This document shows positions 1 to 10,829 of a DNA stretch of 64,000 nucleotides, one piece after another. Position numbers and translations under genes: made by a program. The notes under the pieces are model-generated. The model did not search any database. It was not told where the DNA came from and saw only the letters and a list, made by a program, of their open reading frames with translations. The stretch's first letter is position 1; every line of letters begins with the position of its first letter. Source of the stretch: Lucinisca nassula (lineage: Eukaryota; Mollusca; Bivalvia; Lucinida; Lucinidae); NCBI GenBank assembly GCA_963580285.1, contig OY757026.1:87084651-87148650 (forward strand). The letters run 5' to 3'.

Positions 1-29
1 TGCCAGGAACAGAACATGGACCTATGCAT

Positions 30-1185
30 GACCTAAAGCATTTGACACAGTCAGTCGTGAGGGTCTTTAGCTTGATGTTCTCTGCCATGCTCACAGATGT
101 TTTCGAGAATTGTGACAATCGCATACCTATTAGGTATCGCTTTGATAGCAGCTTTTCAATCTCAGAAGGTTGCAAGCAAAATCCAAGGCATAGACAGAGG
201 TGCTAGATGAGTTCCTCTTTGCTGATGACATGGCAAAAGCTGCGCCAACAGAGAGGTAAAAATCAATTAACCCTTTTTTGTACCAAATGGAATCTTCCTC
301 CTTACATATGGCAGGAGTTCATTTCAAAATTTGGGGGTGTCAGGTTGTGTTTTTATCAAAATTTATTTGGAAAATGACTGAACCTTTAGCAAACTGTGGA
401 TGCCTTGATCAGACGCCGCGTTCTGTGGCGTCTGATCTGGGACTGCAGTGTTGGCCAAATACCCGTTTTGGGATTTCTGGTACTAAATGGATTAATTGAC
501 TCCTGTGGTAGCTATGACCTGGGTCACAACCAACAACTGGCAGGCCTTACAAAGAGCCCACCATCACAGTGAAAGGTCAATAATTGCAAATGGTAGACAA
601 GTTCACCTACCTTGGGAGCACACCGTCAAGTGTCGTGCACAGTGATGGTGAAACCAATGCCAGGATTGCCAAAGCTAGTGCATCATTTTTTCGACTATGT
701 GGTTGTGTCTTGGATTGAAGTGGAATCAGTTGCCTTCACTTCTATTTTGACGCAAAACCGAAAGTCTACAGAGCTGTGGTGCTGCTAACACTATTCTGTG
801 CATGTGAAACATGAACAGCATACTATAGGAACGGCAAAGGGCCATCACTTCTATTTTGACACAAAACTGAAAGTCTACAGAGCTGTGGTGCTGCCAACCC
901 TGTTCTATGCATGTGAAACATGAACATTTTACTAAAGGCGCGCCAAAAGGCTGAATCACTTCATTGCAAACTGTCTTAGAAAACACTTAAAGATTAACTG
1001 GCAAGACAGGATCCCAGGCACGGAAGTCCTGAACAAGGCGGGGATGTAAAGTGTGCATACTCTTTCGAAACAAGCACAGTTAAGATGGACAGGCCATGTT
1101 ACCAGAATGCCTGAGGAACACTCGACAACGAAAATTGTCCATGGAGAAATAGAAATGGGCAAACTCTCTGATTTAACCAAAAATG
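30..1185 (+). pseudogene. Decayed non-LTR retrotransposon (LINE) reverse transcriptase, C-terminal part
   Basis: The plus strand, read across frameshifts and stops, gives the end of a LINE reverse transcriptase. A segment near 60-230 carries the palm motif FADD (218-229), a variant of YADD. After a MITE insertion the homology resumes near 590 (VDKFTYLGST), then ARIAKAS near 660, a 'kvYRAVVLPTL-YACET' type block near 760, and a tail 'INWQDRIPGTEVLNKAG' and 'LRWTGHVTRMPEEHS' near 990-1130. This order is characteristic of LINE polyproteins. The Y-R-A-V-V block is present twice because of a roughly 115-bp tandem duplication (about 726-945). No intact ORF remains. It is a dead copy; the clade is not assigned. 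Confidence 0.8.
263..500 (+). mobile_element. MITE family F2 inserted in the LINE
   Basis: A 235-bp element starts with TTAACCCTTTTTTGTACCAAA and ends with the inverted version near TTCTGGTACTAAATGGATTAA. The centre holds a short inverted repeat, CAGACGCCGCGTTCTGTGGCGTCTG. It interrupts the LINE reading between the FADD block and the YLGST block. Related copies lie near 14,210-14,465, 15,450-15,692, 17,425-17,580 and 41,219-41,432, with fragments near 8,960-9,050, 12,790-12,935 and 49,005-49,090. Confidence 0.75.
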
Positions 1186-1189
1186 CAGT

Positions 1190-1570
1190 AATGAATTTTT
1201 TTTTTTCATTTTAAACTTTTTATGTCATTTTGCGTTGGCTTAGTCGATGAGAAATGAAATAACATGCTGTTTTCAGTTCATTTTGTGTCGATACTAAGAG
1301 GATTGATCAAAATGAAAAAAAAAATAATAATAATAATGACATTTTGCGATGATAGGTGGCATACTTAATTTCACTTCATTTTGCGTCGACGGTGTGAGGT
1401 CTGTTCTAAATGAAAAAAAAATGCACATGTAGTTTATTTTGAAAGATGGCACATCTTTTCAAAATCGTCACAGAATCAGAAGTAATCCAAGGGTTAAAAC
1501 ATGCATGTGGAGACTTGAATAACTAGAATGACAGTGCATAGTCAGCAGAAGTCAAAAACATTCCATTTAT
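1190..1570. other. AT-rich stretch without recognisable gene
   Basis: It contains poly(T), (ATA/AAT)n runs and three copies of a 'TTCATTTTGYGTCGA' phrase spaced about 130 bp apart (near 1,220, 1,275 and 1,375), so a short degenerate tandem repeat. No ORF or RNA gene was recognised. Confidence 0.4.
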
Positions 1571-3305
1571 ATCCCCCGACCGAAAAGGTTCGGGGATATA
1601 GCGATCAGCCTGGCGTCCGTCCGTCTGTCCGTCCGTCCGTAGACGCAACCTTGTGATCGCCATAACTCCTATACCCTTTGAGATTCATTGATGGTTCTTG
1701 GCACAATTGTTCACAAGGCTGAGACAGCGTGTCATGCACAAGAACCAGAACTCTGGATGCCATACATTTTGAGATATCTCCCCTTTTAATAAAATAGAAT
1801 GACTACTTTGTGATGGCCATAACTCCAATACCCTTTGAAATATATTGATGGTACCTGGCACAGTTGTTCACAAGGCCGAGACAGGGTGTCATGCACAAGA
1901 ACCACAACTTTAGTTGCCATGGTTTTTGAGTTAACTCCCCTTCCAATAAAATACAGTGACTACCTTGTGATGGCCATAACTTCAATACCCTTTAAGTTAT
2001 ATTGGTGATACCTGGCACATTTGTTCACAAGGCCGAGACGGTGTGTCATGCAAAAGAACCACCACTCTGGGTGCCATGGTTTTTGAGTTATCTCCCCTTC
2101 CAATAATATAGAATCACTACCTTATAATTCCACATCTCCAAGACTGTTTGAGATATATTGATGGTACTTTGTACAGTTGTACATGAGGTTAAGCAGGTGT
2201 GTCACGTGCAAGAACCACAACTCCATGTGCCCTGTTTTTTTAATTATCTCCCCTGACAATATAACCTTGTGATGGTCATAACTCCAGTACCCTTTGAGAT
2301 ATATTGATGGTACTTGGCACAATTGTATACAAGGCTGAGACGGCGCTTCATGCCTAAGAACCACAACTCTGGGTGCTATGAAATTTGAGTTATCTCCCCT
2401 TCCAATATAACAGTATGACCACTTTGTGATCACCGTACCTCCAATACCCTTTGAGACATATTGGTGGTACTTGATGCAGATGTACATGAGGTTAAGCAGG
2501 TGTGTCTTGCTAAAGAATTACAACTCGGGGTGATCTGGTTTTTTAATTATCTCCCCTGACAATATAACCTTGTGATGGCCATAACTCCAATACCCTTTGA
2601 GATATATTGAAGGAACTTGGCGCAATTGTATACAAGGTACAGAAGGATGTCATGTGCAAGAACCACAAATGTTGGTGCTGTGATAAATATTTGAGTTATC
2701 TACCCTTCCAATATAACAGTATGACCAGCTTGTGATCACCATATCTCCAATACCCTTTGAGACATATTGATGGCCCGCCCCCGCCCATAGGGGCTTGAAG
2801 AAATATATGGGCTGCATGATGCTTCCACGCAGAGCTGAATCCGGCCCGCACACTAGTACTGGTAAACCGTTTAGAGGATCGAAGCCTGTCCAGGAACCGC
2901 GGTGCGAGGCGGACCGTCCATGCTAATAAACCCTATTGGTTTCATTGGGCGACAGGGCTTGAGATGTCATTTCATCTCAATGTCGGGTAAAAGTCCCACA
3001 AAATTGGAAGCAACGTCTCCAAAATGACATGTACAGTGTTGACGGGGACATTAAACCTCAAATTAAACAAAACAAACATATTGATGGTATTTTGTACATA
3101 AATACATGAGCTTAAGCAGGCATGCCATGCACAAGAACCACAATTCTGAGTGTCCTGGTTTTAGTTATCTCCCCTGACAGTATAATATTGTGATGGCCAT
3201 AACTGCAACACTTTTGTGATATATTGCTGGTTTAATTCCGGGCACTTTCTACTGGTGAACAGTCTTCTGAAGGCCATACTGGTTTTTGGTCGGGGGATTT
3301 GCCAT
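1570..3305. repeat. Element bounded by short inverted repeats, filled with ~155-bp tandem repeats
   Basis: About nine diverged copies of a ~155-bp unit. Each copy has 'TGATGGCCATAACTCCAATA', 'CCCTTTGAGATATATTGATG', 'AAGAACCACAACTCTGGGTG' and 'TTATCTCCCCTTCCAATATA'. The array follows 'TATCCCCCGACCGAAAA' (about 1,572) and a GTCCGTCC-rich leader. It is followed by the inverted phrase 'TTTTTGGTCGGGGGATTT' (about 3,280). A SINE-like S1 copy (2,772-3,079) interrupts it. Long minus-strand ORFs here are read-through of the repeat, not genes. Confidence 0.75.
2772..3079 (+). mobile_element. S1 SINE-like element
   Basis: A full-length copy of the most abundant retroposon of the window. It has a GC-rich head (CCCGCCCATAGGGGCTTGAA), a body with 'GCATGATGCTTCCACGCAGA' and 'GTTTCATTGGGCGACAGG', and a tail 'TTGACGGGGACATTAAACC' followed by A-rich CAAA repeats. 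It interrupts the ~155-bp tandem array. Confidence 0.8.
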
Positions 3306-3321
3306 CTCTTCCGATGGCTAT

Positions 3322-3376
3322 TTTTGTTTCTTATTTCTGCTCAAAAATATAGACTGTGGGCACTCGTTAGAACCGC
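3322..3376. repeat. Fragment of F1 foldback element
   Basis: Only one arm of the F1 hairpin is present: 'CTTATTTCTGCTCAAAAATA' followed by 'CTCGTTAGAACCGCCT'. The second arm is absent. Confidence 0.6.
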
Positions 3377-3477
3377 CTATCCACGTAGGCAGTCGGTATG
3401 ACATAGGACTACTGAACGTCTAAGTGGTTGTGGTAGAGTGTTTTTTTTGTGTTCTTGGGTTGTGGTTTAAAGTTCCC

Positions 3478-3540
3478 GCCCACACTATTTAGGTCCCAGT
3501 TTTGTTAGACTTTTACCCAACATTGAGATGAAATGACTTC
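3478..3540 (-). mobile_element. Truncated S1 SINE-like fragment
   Basis: It matches only the part of S1 around 'GACATTGAGATGAAATGAC' in reverse orientation. Confidence 0.5.
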
Positions 3541-3745
3541 TCACTCCCTGTTGTCCAATACAACCAAAATTCAAAATGATACATTGAATGAAATCAGACT
3601 TCAATCAGCCCAGTGTTTACAGAAGAGAAGATGTTTGAAAATGCTTACGACGCAAACGACACAGACAACGCGGACGACGCAGACGCAGACGACGTCGGAC
3701 GACGGACCCTTGGCTATCCTATAAGCTCCCACTGCTGAGCTAAAA
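3540..3745 (-). repeat. Truncated end of a 'GCTCACCAGAGCC'-type element
   Basis: In reverse orientation it reads 'GGGAGCTTATAGGATAG' followed by a GTCGTC-rich stretch and 'CCATTGGGC'-like sequence. This is the same order as the start of the elements at 20,287 and 51,581. The acid-rich ORF 'TTQTTQTTRTTQTQTT' across 3,655-3,710 comes from this simple sequence. Confidence 0.55.
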
Positions 3746-3819
3746 GACAACATTTAAGGTCGATTTTCTGTTACGAGGCACCATAAGGTTTGTGTTGCGA
3801 ATATTCTTAACATGTACTT

Positions 3820-4032
3820 ACTGTAAAATTCCTATATTAAGACCACCTTTGGTACTGTTCAAAAGTGGTCTTTAAGACCACTTTTGAACAGTCCCATAGA
3901 TGGTCTCTTGACAGAGGACACTGTATGCAGAAAACACAAATAAAGAAAAACTGTTATCTACAAAATAAGCTTTTAAAAGCAGAATTAGTCTTAAATTTAG
4001 GTGGTCTTAATACCGGACTCTTACTGTATCTG
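3820..4032. mobile_element. MITE family F4 (AAGACCACTTTTGAACAGT palindrome)
   Basis: It starts at 'TACTGTAAAATTCCTATATT' and ends near 'GGACTCTTACTGTA'. It contains the inverted repeat 'ACTGTTCAAAAGTGGTCTT' / 'AAGACCACTTTTGAACAGT'. Related copies lie at 23,870-24,070, 46,140-46,315, 49,905-50,105 and 50,870-50,945, and pieces lie inside the duplicated receptor exon 6 copies. Confidence 0.7.
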
Positions 4033-4039
4033 TTTCCTT

Positions 4040-4190
4040 GTAAGACACAGAAGCCGCTGTTGAGTAGTGGTTATGCCACTCGCCTGATAAAACCAGGGAT
4101 TGCAGGCTTGCCCATGCTTTCAGATGAGTCTTTAAACCGATATCCCGTCTCCGTATTACCTAAGCTGTTGGTGGGACGTTAAATTGAAAC
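4040..4190 (+). mobile_element. Degenerate S2 tRNA-derived SINE
   Basis: It matches S2 through 'GTGGTTATGCCACTCGCCTG', 'GTCTTTAAACCGATATCCCG' and 'AGCTGTTGGTGGGACGT', with a damaged B-box region. Confidence 0.6.
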
Positions 4191-4346
4191 ATACTTACAC
4201 TTCTTATAAGACGAATAGATGGACAGACAAACCGGGCCACGAACAGGTCCAAGCCAAAATGATGCCTCGCCCCAATTTCTGTCTGCACTACACGTCCATG
4301 TAATGAGCATTGGGAAAAACATAGGCATGAGACCAAAATACCTTAC

Positions 4347-4629
4347 ATTACTAAAACACGCCTATACAAATACACTGTTATATAGTACACTTTTATATAG
4401 TAAAACTGGGGTTTACAGGGGTAAACCTATTTTGTCTTATTTCTGCTCTGAATTATATATTTTTGTGGGTACTCGTTAGAACCGCCTCGATGAGGCGGTT
4501 CTAACGAGTACCCACAATCTATATTTTCAGAGAATTAAGAAAAATATCACATTTTTTCACCGTACTTTTTTATTTTTTTTTTCGGCTGTAAAGTTTACAA
4601 AGCATTTGTATAGGCGTGTTTTCGAAATG
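4347..4629. mobile_element. F1 foldback element, full length
   Basis: The ends are 'AAAACACGCCTATAC' and 'TATAGGCGTGTTTTCG'-like. The core is a near-perfect hairpin of about 35 bp per arm that meets at 'GCCTCGATGAGGC' (arms GTGGGTACTCGTTAGAACC / GGTTCTAACGAGTACCCAC). Non-palindromic spacers ('GGGGTTTACAGGGGTAAACC' and 'CGGCTGTAAAGTTTAC') lie between the core and the ends. Confidence 0.85.
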
Positions 4630-4649
4630 CATTTCATTCAGAAAGAAGA

Positions 4650-6170
4650 CTTTTAGCGAGTTTTACCATGGTAACCGTCTTGGTCATGTGACCTGATAGG
4701 GGACCCATTGGTTCCAGAGCAAATGCTTTTTGAAGGGTTTTTACCATATCCGGACATGTCGGCCATATAGGTCATGTGACCAAACTCATGTTAATACATT
4801 TTAACTTGTTTGTTCCTAAAGGCTTTCATTATGAAATATGAAATTTGGTCACAAATGGAGCAGTGGTTTCTGTGAAAGTAAGTTATAGTTTTTATATTTG
4901 ACTGACCTTGGGTCAAGGTCAGGGAATGACGTCCTTTAATACCCAAACAGTTTCATGCACTCAACTAGCTAACTGCATCCACCAATACTCAGATCATAGG
5001 CTGCAACAGGTTCCGAATAATACATTTTGTGTTACTTTTTCCCATACAAATGTCTTTACACCAAATTTGACCTTGGCATAAAATTGACCGAGGTCTTCCA
5101 GGGGTCACTATTTGAAGGAAATATAATGAGCCTAGAGCCCCCATGTTAAATACCAAGTTTCATGAAAATCGGTATATTGGTTCCGGAGAAGATGTGTTCT
5201 GAAATGTTTTAGCTTTTAATGGCATGGTGGCAATATTGGTCATGTGAATAAACTCATACTGATACATTTTCACTTCCTTGTTTCTATAAGCTTTTGTAAT
5301 ACATTTGGTCACAAATGGCAAAGGTTCCAGCAGAAAATAAGTTTTAATCCTCATACCTGAAAGGCCCTTGACCTTGAAGACTCGTGTAGTTTCATCCACT
5401 CATTTACCTAACTGCATCTAGGGGCTTGAAGAAATATATGGGTGCATGATGCTTCCACGCAGAGCTGAATCCGGCCCGCACACTAGTACTGGTAAACCGC
5501 TTAGAGGATCTAAGCCTGTCCAGGAACCGCGGTGTGAGGCGGACCGTCCCTGCTAATAAGCCCTATTGGTTTCATTGGGCGACTGGGCTAGAGCTGTCAT
5601 TTCATCTCAATGTCGGGTAAAAGTCCCACAAAATTGGAAGGAAGACTCCAAAATGACATTTACAGTGTTGAAGTGGACGTTAAACCTCAAATCAAACAAA
5701 CAAACCAAATTTCAGATCAGAGACTGCAATAATTTCCGAAAAATACACGGTTTTGACATTTTCGCGTGCAAAAATCTATGTGACGAAATTTGACCTTGGC
5801 ATAAAACAGGTCAAGGCCATCCGACTGTCACTTTTTGACAAACTATGATGGTCCCGACTTCCCAATGCTTCATAACGAGTTCATGACAATCGGCCTACTG
5901 GTTCCAAAGAAGAATGTTTGTGAAAGTTTTATACCTTATATGGGCATGGCGGCTATATTGGTCATGTGACAAAAAAATCAGTTTTTGTGTCTTAATTCCT
6001 AAAAACTTTCATATGCAATTTAATTATAAATGACCGAGTAGTTTTTGTGAAAAACAAGTTTTAATATTCATATCTGAATGACCTGGGTCCAAGGTCAAGG
6101 AATGACCCTGAACCTCAACACTCCTCTAGTTTCATCCACTCATTTAGCTTACTGAATATTCCCAATTCCA
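4650..6170. repeat. Tandem array with ~550-bp unit
   Basis: Three diverged units repeat phrases such as 'TTGGTCATGTGAC', 'GACCTTGGCATAAAA', 'TTTCATCCACTCATTTA' and 'CATGAAAATCGGTATATTGG'. An S1 copy interrupts the second unit. No coding potential was recognised. Confidence 0.65.
5410..5706 (+). mobile_element. S1 SINE-like element
   Basis: A copy missing the first bases of the GC-rich head (starts 'TAGGGGCTTGAAGAAATA') and ending in the CAAACAAACAAA tail. It lies within the ~550-bp tandem array. Confidence 0.8.
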
Positions 6171-6320
6171 GATCAGTTTTGACTTTTTCCTTTACTATCC
6201 TATATATAAAGTTTTTAACGAAATATTTACAAGGAAAATATGCTTTTTTCTACAATCTTCGAAACAAATGTCGGATGGGAAGGCAGAACGTTGAAGATCT
6301 GAAGCGTACTTGTTTAGATT

Positions 6321-6602
6321 CTAGAATTTAAAGCCGCTGTAAATTTGTTTTGACTTTCGAAGGAGAGAAGTCACCTCATTTCTGAGTATTTTAAAATTAA
6401 TGTACTTTTCTGTAATGTCATCTCTTTTATATGTTTGCATAATCTTATTTTTACGCAATGTCATCAGTTTACGTATTTTATTGGCGAAGTCACAATATCC
6501 GTTGCTTAACTTCGTGAAAAAGCCAACCAGTCTACCTGCGTCTTTAAAACAGCCGTCTCCCACAGCAAGGCTGTAGAAGTGGTATGTAGTTGCGTAGTCC
6601 AA
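6321..6602 (-). pseudogene. Possible LINE polyprotein fragment
   Basis: The reverse strand encodes 93 residues that end 'KYINFKILRNEVTSLLRKSK'. This resembles the basic helical linker 'YkklRNkVtklirkaK' that often lies between endonuclease and reverse transcriptase in CR1/Jockey-type LINEs. The preceding residues (LRKNKIMQTYKRDDITEKY) fit the same linker. No RT motif follows downstream. The call rests on one motif only; it could be chance. Confidence 0.35.
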
Positions 6603-7300
6603 ATATAAATTTAGCCAGATCCGGAATCTTGCTATGCCAAATATGGATTCTTATTTGGTTTGGTCTAAGTAGATTCCGGATCTTGCTAAATTAATATCTA
6701 ATTTAGCCAGATTCTGAATCTGGCTAAATAGAAGTAAAACAAAGATCAGGAATTGATACAATTAACTTACTCCACCCATAAAAGACACCAAAGGGAAAGA
6801 AATACAAACATTAAGCGACCAGACCATAATGGAAACCTAAACAAAGGAAGGCCATAAGGACAGTTACTTTCCCACAAATGGCCACATGGCCATCCAAAAT
6901 TAAAAGACACAAGTGATACACACAGTAAGTAACAAACAACAACATAAATAAATCGCCACAGAAGAGCCGCCTTGGAACCGTCAGTGGAAGATTTCCACTG
7001 GGGGGCTTAAATCGATTTTACGTGGCCACAATCCTCGCCCATACTTCCGTCGCGATTTAGACAAATAATTTGTTCAGTCCACATGAAGGCCTCCTAACTC
7101 ATCAGTACAACATCTCCGTGAACACAAAAATCAAAGAACCACAGAGGTGAGACAACGGTGAGGACTCGACAGCAAGAAACCACTGAAATGCTGGAGCAAA
7201 AGAAAACCAACAGTTAGACTCCGATGGGCCCGACCAGAGACTCTGTTTAGTCCAAATAAGAATTCCTATTCTGTATCTGGCAAAGCTGGTTAGGTTATGT
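6602..7300 (-). repeat. Interspersed repeat R6, inverted copy
   Basis: Bases about 6,725-7,245 are the reverse complement of sequence at 24,806-25,090 and 25,430-25,690. Landmarks are 'GGGGGGCTTAAATCGATTT', 'GGCCATCCAAAATTAAAAG' and 'CTCATCAGTACAACATCTCC'. It is bracketed by short palindromic pieces 'TAGCCAGATCCGGAATCT' / 'AGATTCTGAATCTGGCTA'. Another copy lies at 38,090-38,790. No protein was recognised. Confidence 0.65.
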
Positions 7301-7393
7301 TCTGTGAATAATGTAGGGCTGGATACATCTCTTAAGATGTCGGTAGCTATGTGGCCATCCTAAAAAATAATGTGTTTGTTGTTTGCAAAAGGC

Positions 7394-7637
7394 ATCACGA
7401 AAACACGCCTATATAATTTTGACCCCTTGAACCCCACTTTTATATAGTGAAACTGGGGTTTACAGGGGTAACCCTTATTTGTCTTATTTCAGCTCTAAAA
7501 TATTGATTGTGGTACTCGATGAGGCGGTTCTAACGAGTACACACAATCTATATTTTGAGCAGAAATAACAAAAATCATCGCAATTTTTCATCTTAAATTT
7601 TGTGTGTTTACCGCGGTAAAGTTTACAGTGTATATGG
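7394..7637. mobile_element. F1 foldback element with damaged hairpin and truncated right end
   Basis: It starts 'ATCACGAAAACACGCCTATA'. The left hairpin arm lacks about 15 bases (reads GTGGTACTCGATGAGGCGG), so the hairpin is asymmetric. The right end stops at 'GTTTACAGTGTATATGGG', where the next repeat begins. Confidence 0.8.
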
Positions 7638-7875
7638 GCCCCGTCAAGCGATTTTGGTACTTATCGCCTATGCGAGCAGCGAAGGTTCAGGCGAGCCTGC
7701 GCATCCGCGCAGTCTCGCCAGAACCTTCGCTGCTCGATCATACAAGCAGTGTAGCAAGGGGAACCTTCAGACAGAAAGCCATATCCCTGGCCCCTCTGCA
7801 TGGCTGGGCATGCGCAGTTAAAATTTGTCATGACGGAATGCTCGAAGACACAAATTCGCTTGGCGGGGCTCATAT
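7638..7875. repeat. ~235-bp repeat F7 with internal palindrome, copy 1
   Basis: Nearly identical to 27,443-27,682. Both run from 'GGCCCCGTCAAGCGATTTTG' to 'ATTCGCTTGGCGGGGCTCA' and contain the palindrome-like 'GCGAGCCTGCGCATCCGCGC' flanked by inverted 'GCGAAGGTTC' phrases. ORFs in both frames and on the reverse strand come from this repeat. Confidence 0.75.
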
Positions 7876-7999
7876 GTAAAGGCGTTTTTGTAATCCATTC
7901 TGAGGAAAATGAAATGGGCCGGGACACAGATTTTCCTACAATTAACATGTTCACGCATCGAAGAATCGGATCAGCTTGTACATCAATATAGTCTGACCA

Positions 8000-8140
8000 G
8001 AGGCTTCTCTTGCTGCAGGAATGGGCATTGGGCCCTTAGCTACCCTTACAGCGCACAGCGAAGACTCTGATGCGCAGGCTGATCTGAGTCTTCGCTGGGC
8101 GCACATGTCTTATTGTAGGTTTTGTCGTGCGCTGTCTTAT
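8000..8140. repeat. Repeat F8 ('CGAAGACTCTGATGCGCAG'), inverted copy
   Basis: Matches 19,085-19,320 in reverse orientation. Shared phrases include 'CTCTTGCTGCAGGAATG'-like sequence and 'GATCTGAGTCTTCGCTGGG'. A fragment also lies at 40,905-40,980. Confidence 0.6.
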
Positions 8141-8960
8141 TGCGCTGCGTACCAACGCAGCGCCATTTGTAATGAGTTTGAGACACGGACTATGTAATCA
8201 TGAAACTTGACTTTTCAATGATGTAAGCGAATTGTCAGTTACAGGAGTTCGCGTTATTGATAAAATTAAAACACTTTTTTAACAATTTTAATTTGCTGCT
8301 ACATTCAGTTATACATTTAAAATCTGAATTTTTGCCATTCGAATTCTATTTTTGATACATTCCGGATTTTTAATAACGAACTATGTTTTGTGTTGTAATC
8401 ATCGAAAGGGTATTCGGTTTTGATTATTATTTAATTTTCAGTCAGTACAGTCCTGAATACACTCCTGATATTTCATTGTTGATTTATCCCAAAATTAAAA
8501 TTCATTGTTTGAAATGGATGACAGAAGTCTAATTGTGTTTAAAATAGATGACAGTGCTTCTACACAGAATTGTACAATCTACGGTTTAAACGTATCCCTT
8601 TCGATTCCAATGATTGTTTACTGCGCAATATTTAAGCCTGTTACTACAGCAAAGGCTAACCCTTTCAACCCTGAAGCCCGGCACAGATACTAATGCAAAC
8701 ATGTAGATCCTGATGAAATGGCGCATAATGAGACACCTTATAGGGATATATAACTTGCTATCCTGATGACTCTTTTAAGCTAGATGCTATATAAAGTAGA
8801 ATGGACGTGCCCAAAGTCAGTGATGGTAGAGCCCACGCCGATAACTCAGGGGTGGAAGGGTTGAAGGGTAATAAATCAAAGCACTGACAGCACTGATAGG
8901 TCGAGTATCTCTTAGTGTAGATTGAAAAAAAATGGCCCTGAAGGGGAACTTGAACTGTTT
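8140..8960. other. Unassigned sequence
   Basis: No repeat shared with the rest of the window and no recognisable protein. The longest ORF (8,505-8,693, +) has 62 residues without familiar motifs. Confidence 0.4.
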
Positions 8961-9109
8961 CGTTTATCCCTTTACCCTAAGCAAACAGTGTAGACCCTGA
9001 ACAGACACCGCGTTCTGATATGGGTCTACACTGTTTGCAAAACCCAACACATGATTGCAGTCCAGATTCTACAGATAATTCTCTAAGATGTAAATAACGC
9101 GGCTTTTTT

Positions 9110-9602
9110 TTTTTTATTTGAGGTTTAACGTCCCCGTCAACACTGAAAAAGTCATTTTGGAGACGTTGCTTCCAATTTTGTGGGATGTGTACCCGACACT
9201 GAGATGAAATAACATCTCAAGCCATGTCGACCAATGAAACCAATAGGGTTTATAAGCATGGACTGTCCGACTTGCACTGCTTTACATGGGCAGGCTTAGT
9301 TCCTCTAAGTGGTTTACCAGTCCTCGTGAGGGGTCGGATTTCAGCTCTGCGTGGTAGCATCATGCAGCCCATCTACTTCTTCAAGCCCCGATGGACGGGG
9401 GCCGCCCGACATTGAGATGAAAAGACAACGCAAGCCCTGCCGCCCAATTAAACCAATAGGGTTTATAAGCATGGACGGGCCGACTCGCACCGCCTTGCCT
9501 GGGCAGGCTTATATCCTCTTAGCGGTTTACCAGTACTCGTGTGCGGGTCGGTTACAGCTCTGCGTGGAAGCATCTGGCCGCCCATCTATTTCTTCAAGCC
9601 CC
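9110..9602 (-). mobile_element. Two tandem S1 SINE-like copies, reverse orientation
   Basis: The first runs from 'GAGGTTTAACGTCCCCGTC' to 'AAGCCCCGATGGACGGGGG' (about 9,118-9,407). It is joined directly to a second copy that starts inside the body at 'GACATTGAGATGAAAAGAC' and reaches 'CTTCAAGCCCCGATG'. The second copy's head is completed at about 9,768-9,790, after an S2 insertion. Confidence 0.8.
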
Positions 9603-9768
9603 GATGAGAAGCCTCCGTGGTCGAGTGGTTACGATACTCGCCTTGTAAACCAGGGATTGCAGGATCGATCCCGGGCTTCTCCAGACTTTCGGAAGTGTAT
9701 TTAAACCGAGGTCCCGTCTCCGTATGACCTTAGCTGTTGGTGGGACGTAAAACTTAAAACACTCACTC
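9603..9768 (+). mobile_element. S2 tRNA-derived SINE inserted in S1
   Basis: The head is tRNA-like: A-box region 'TGGTCGAGTGGTTACGA', anticodon region 'CTTGTAAACCAGG' (TGT, Thr-like), B box 'GGATCGATCCC'. Then 'GTCTTTAAACCGAGGTCCCG' and 'AGCTGTTGGTGGGACGTAAA', ending in ACTCACTCAC. The flanking S1 sequence 'TCAAGCCCYGATG' is present on both sides, a ~13-bp target-site duplication. Confidence 0.85.
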
Positions 9769-9840
9769 ACTCAAGCCCTGATGGGCGGGGCTTTTTTTTT
9801 TTTTTTTTTTTTTTGTAAATGATCCCTACCTTGATTTCCT

Positions 9841-10110
9841 AAAAAAACACGCCTATATAATTTTGACACCCTTAAACCCCACTTTTATATAGTGAAACTG
9901 GAGTTAACGGTGACACCCATTATTTTTTCTTATTTCTGATTAAAAATAGCTTGTAGATGCCCGTTAGAACCGCCTCGCCGAGGCGGTTCTAACGAGTAAT
10001 CACAATCTATATTTTGAACAGAAATATGATAAATATCAGATTTTCTTCTATCTGAAAATTTTCAGTATTTTTTTGACGGTAAAATTTTCAATGTGTTTGA
10101 AGAGGTGTTC
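9841..10110. mobile_element. F1 foldback element
   Basis: It has the 'AACACGCCTATATAATTTTG' left end and a hairpin meeting at 'GCCTCGCCGAGGC'. The right end is degraded ('GTTTGAAGAGGTGTTC'). Confidence 0.8.
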
Positions 10111-10263
10111 TTTGGTAAAGAGTGATAGTCACGTGAGCGCAACGTTGAAAGTGTTGTGCTTAGTAACTTTGGTCGATTGGCAAACAATCGACCCAAAAAA
10201 GTGTTTTTGTGTGGGTCTGGGAGGGGTGGAATTAACAGTGATTTCCGACATTGATGGTTACTT

Positions 10264-10414
10264 CCCATCAGGCACATGACGTGTAATTGTGACGTCACAT
10301 CAACGTCGGTGCAACGTCATGACTTTAATGCAACGTCACATCTACGTCGGTGCAACGTCGTGACATTGCACCGACGTTGAGTTGACGTTGCCCTTGCGAC
10401 GTGTGCCTGCTGGG
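10264..10414. mobile_element. MITE F5 with CAACGTCGG palindrome, copy 1
   Basis: The ends are 'CCCATCAGGCACATGACGT' and 'GACGTGTGCCTGCTGGG', imperfect terminal inverted repeats of about 20 bp. The inside is a run of 'CAACGTCGGTGCAACGTC' and its inverse. The second copy is at 18,339-18,487. Confidence 0.8.
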
Positions 10415-10639
10415 TTATTGATATTCTCATACTGATTTTAAACTACAGTATTTAAAACATTCATTATGCAATGAAAAATGGGACTGAAACTTTAAGTAGA
10501 ACAATTATTTTTCTTTCATCCAATGTTAAATTTGAGAAAATCAAATTAAAACAAATTGGGTCATTTTGAGGTTGTTTTAATTTTGTCGGGATTTTCGGAG
10601 CTGGAAAAATGCCAGTACAGGTAAAGTCCCTTGATTTGA

Positions 10640-10801
10640 CATGAGGCATGATGATCCCAATTGTCCCATATGTACAAAGAATCTTTCTTCCGTCGGACCA
10701 TTAGAGAGTGGAATACTCTTTCCGACTCGATCATTTCCACAGTTGAAGGTGCTGATAATACTGAAGCTAATTTTGCCTCTTTCGTGAGAGCAATGGACTA
10801 A
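10640..10801 (+). pseudogene. C-terminal tail of a LINE reverse transcriptase
   Basis: The plus strand reads 'HMYKESFFRRTIREWNTLSD' and then 'FASFVRAMD' before a stop. The pattern 'SFFpRTIReWN-Lp ... F' is the conserved last segment of many invertebrate LINE polyproteins. Nothing upstream continues in frame, so this is a 5'-truncated insertion. Confidence 0.75.
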
Positions 10802-10829
10802 CTTCACAGGTCCTGATCTTTGAATGGCA

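Noticed and set aside
9603..9680. tRNA gene with TGT anticodon region
   Set aside because: The same head recurs at 13,731, 16,612 (minus) and 38,555 with one shared body; it is the S2 SINE.
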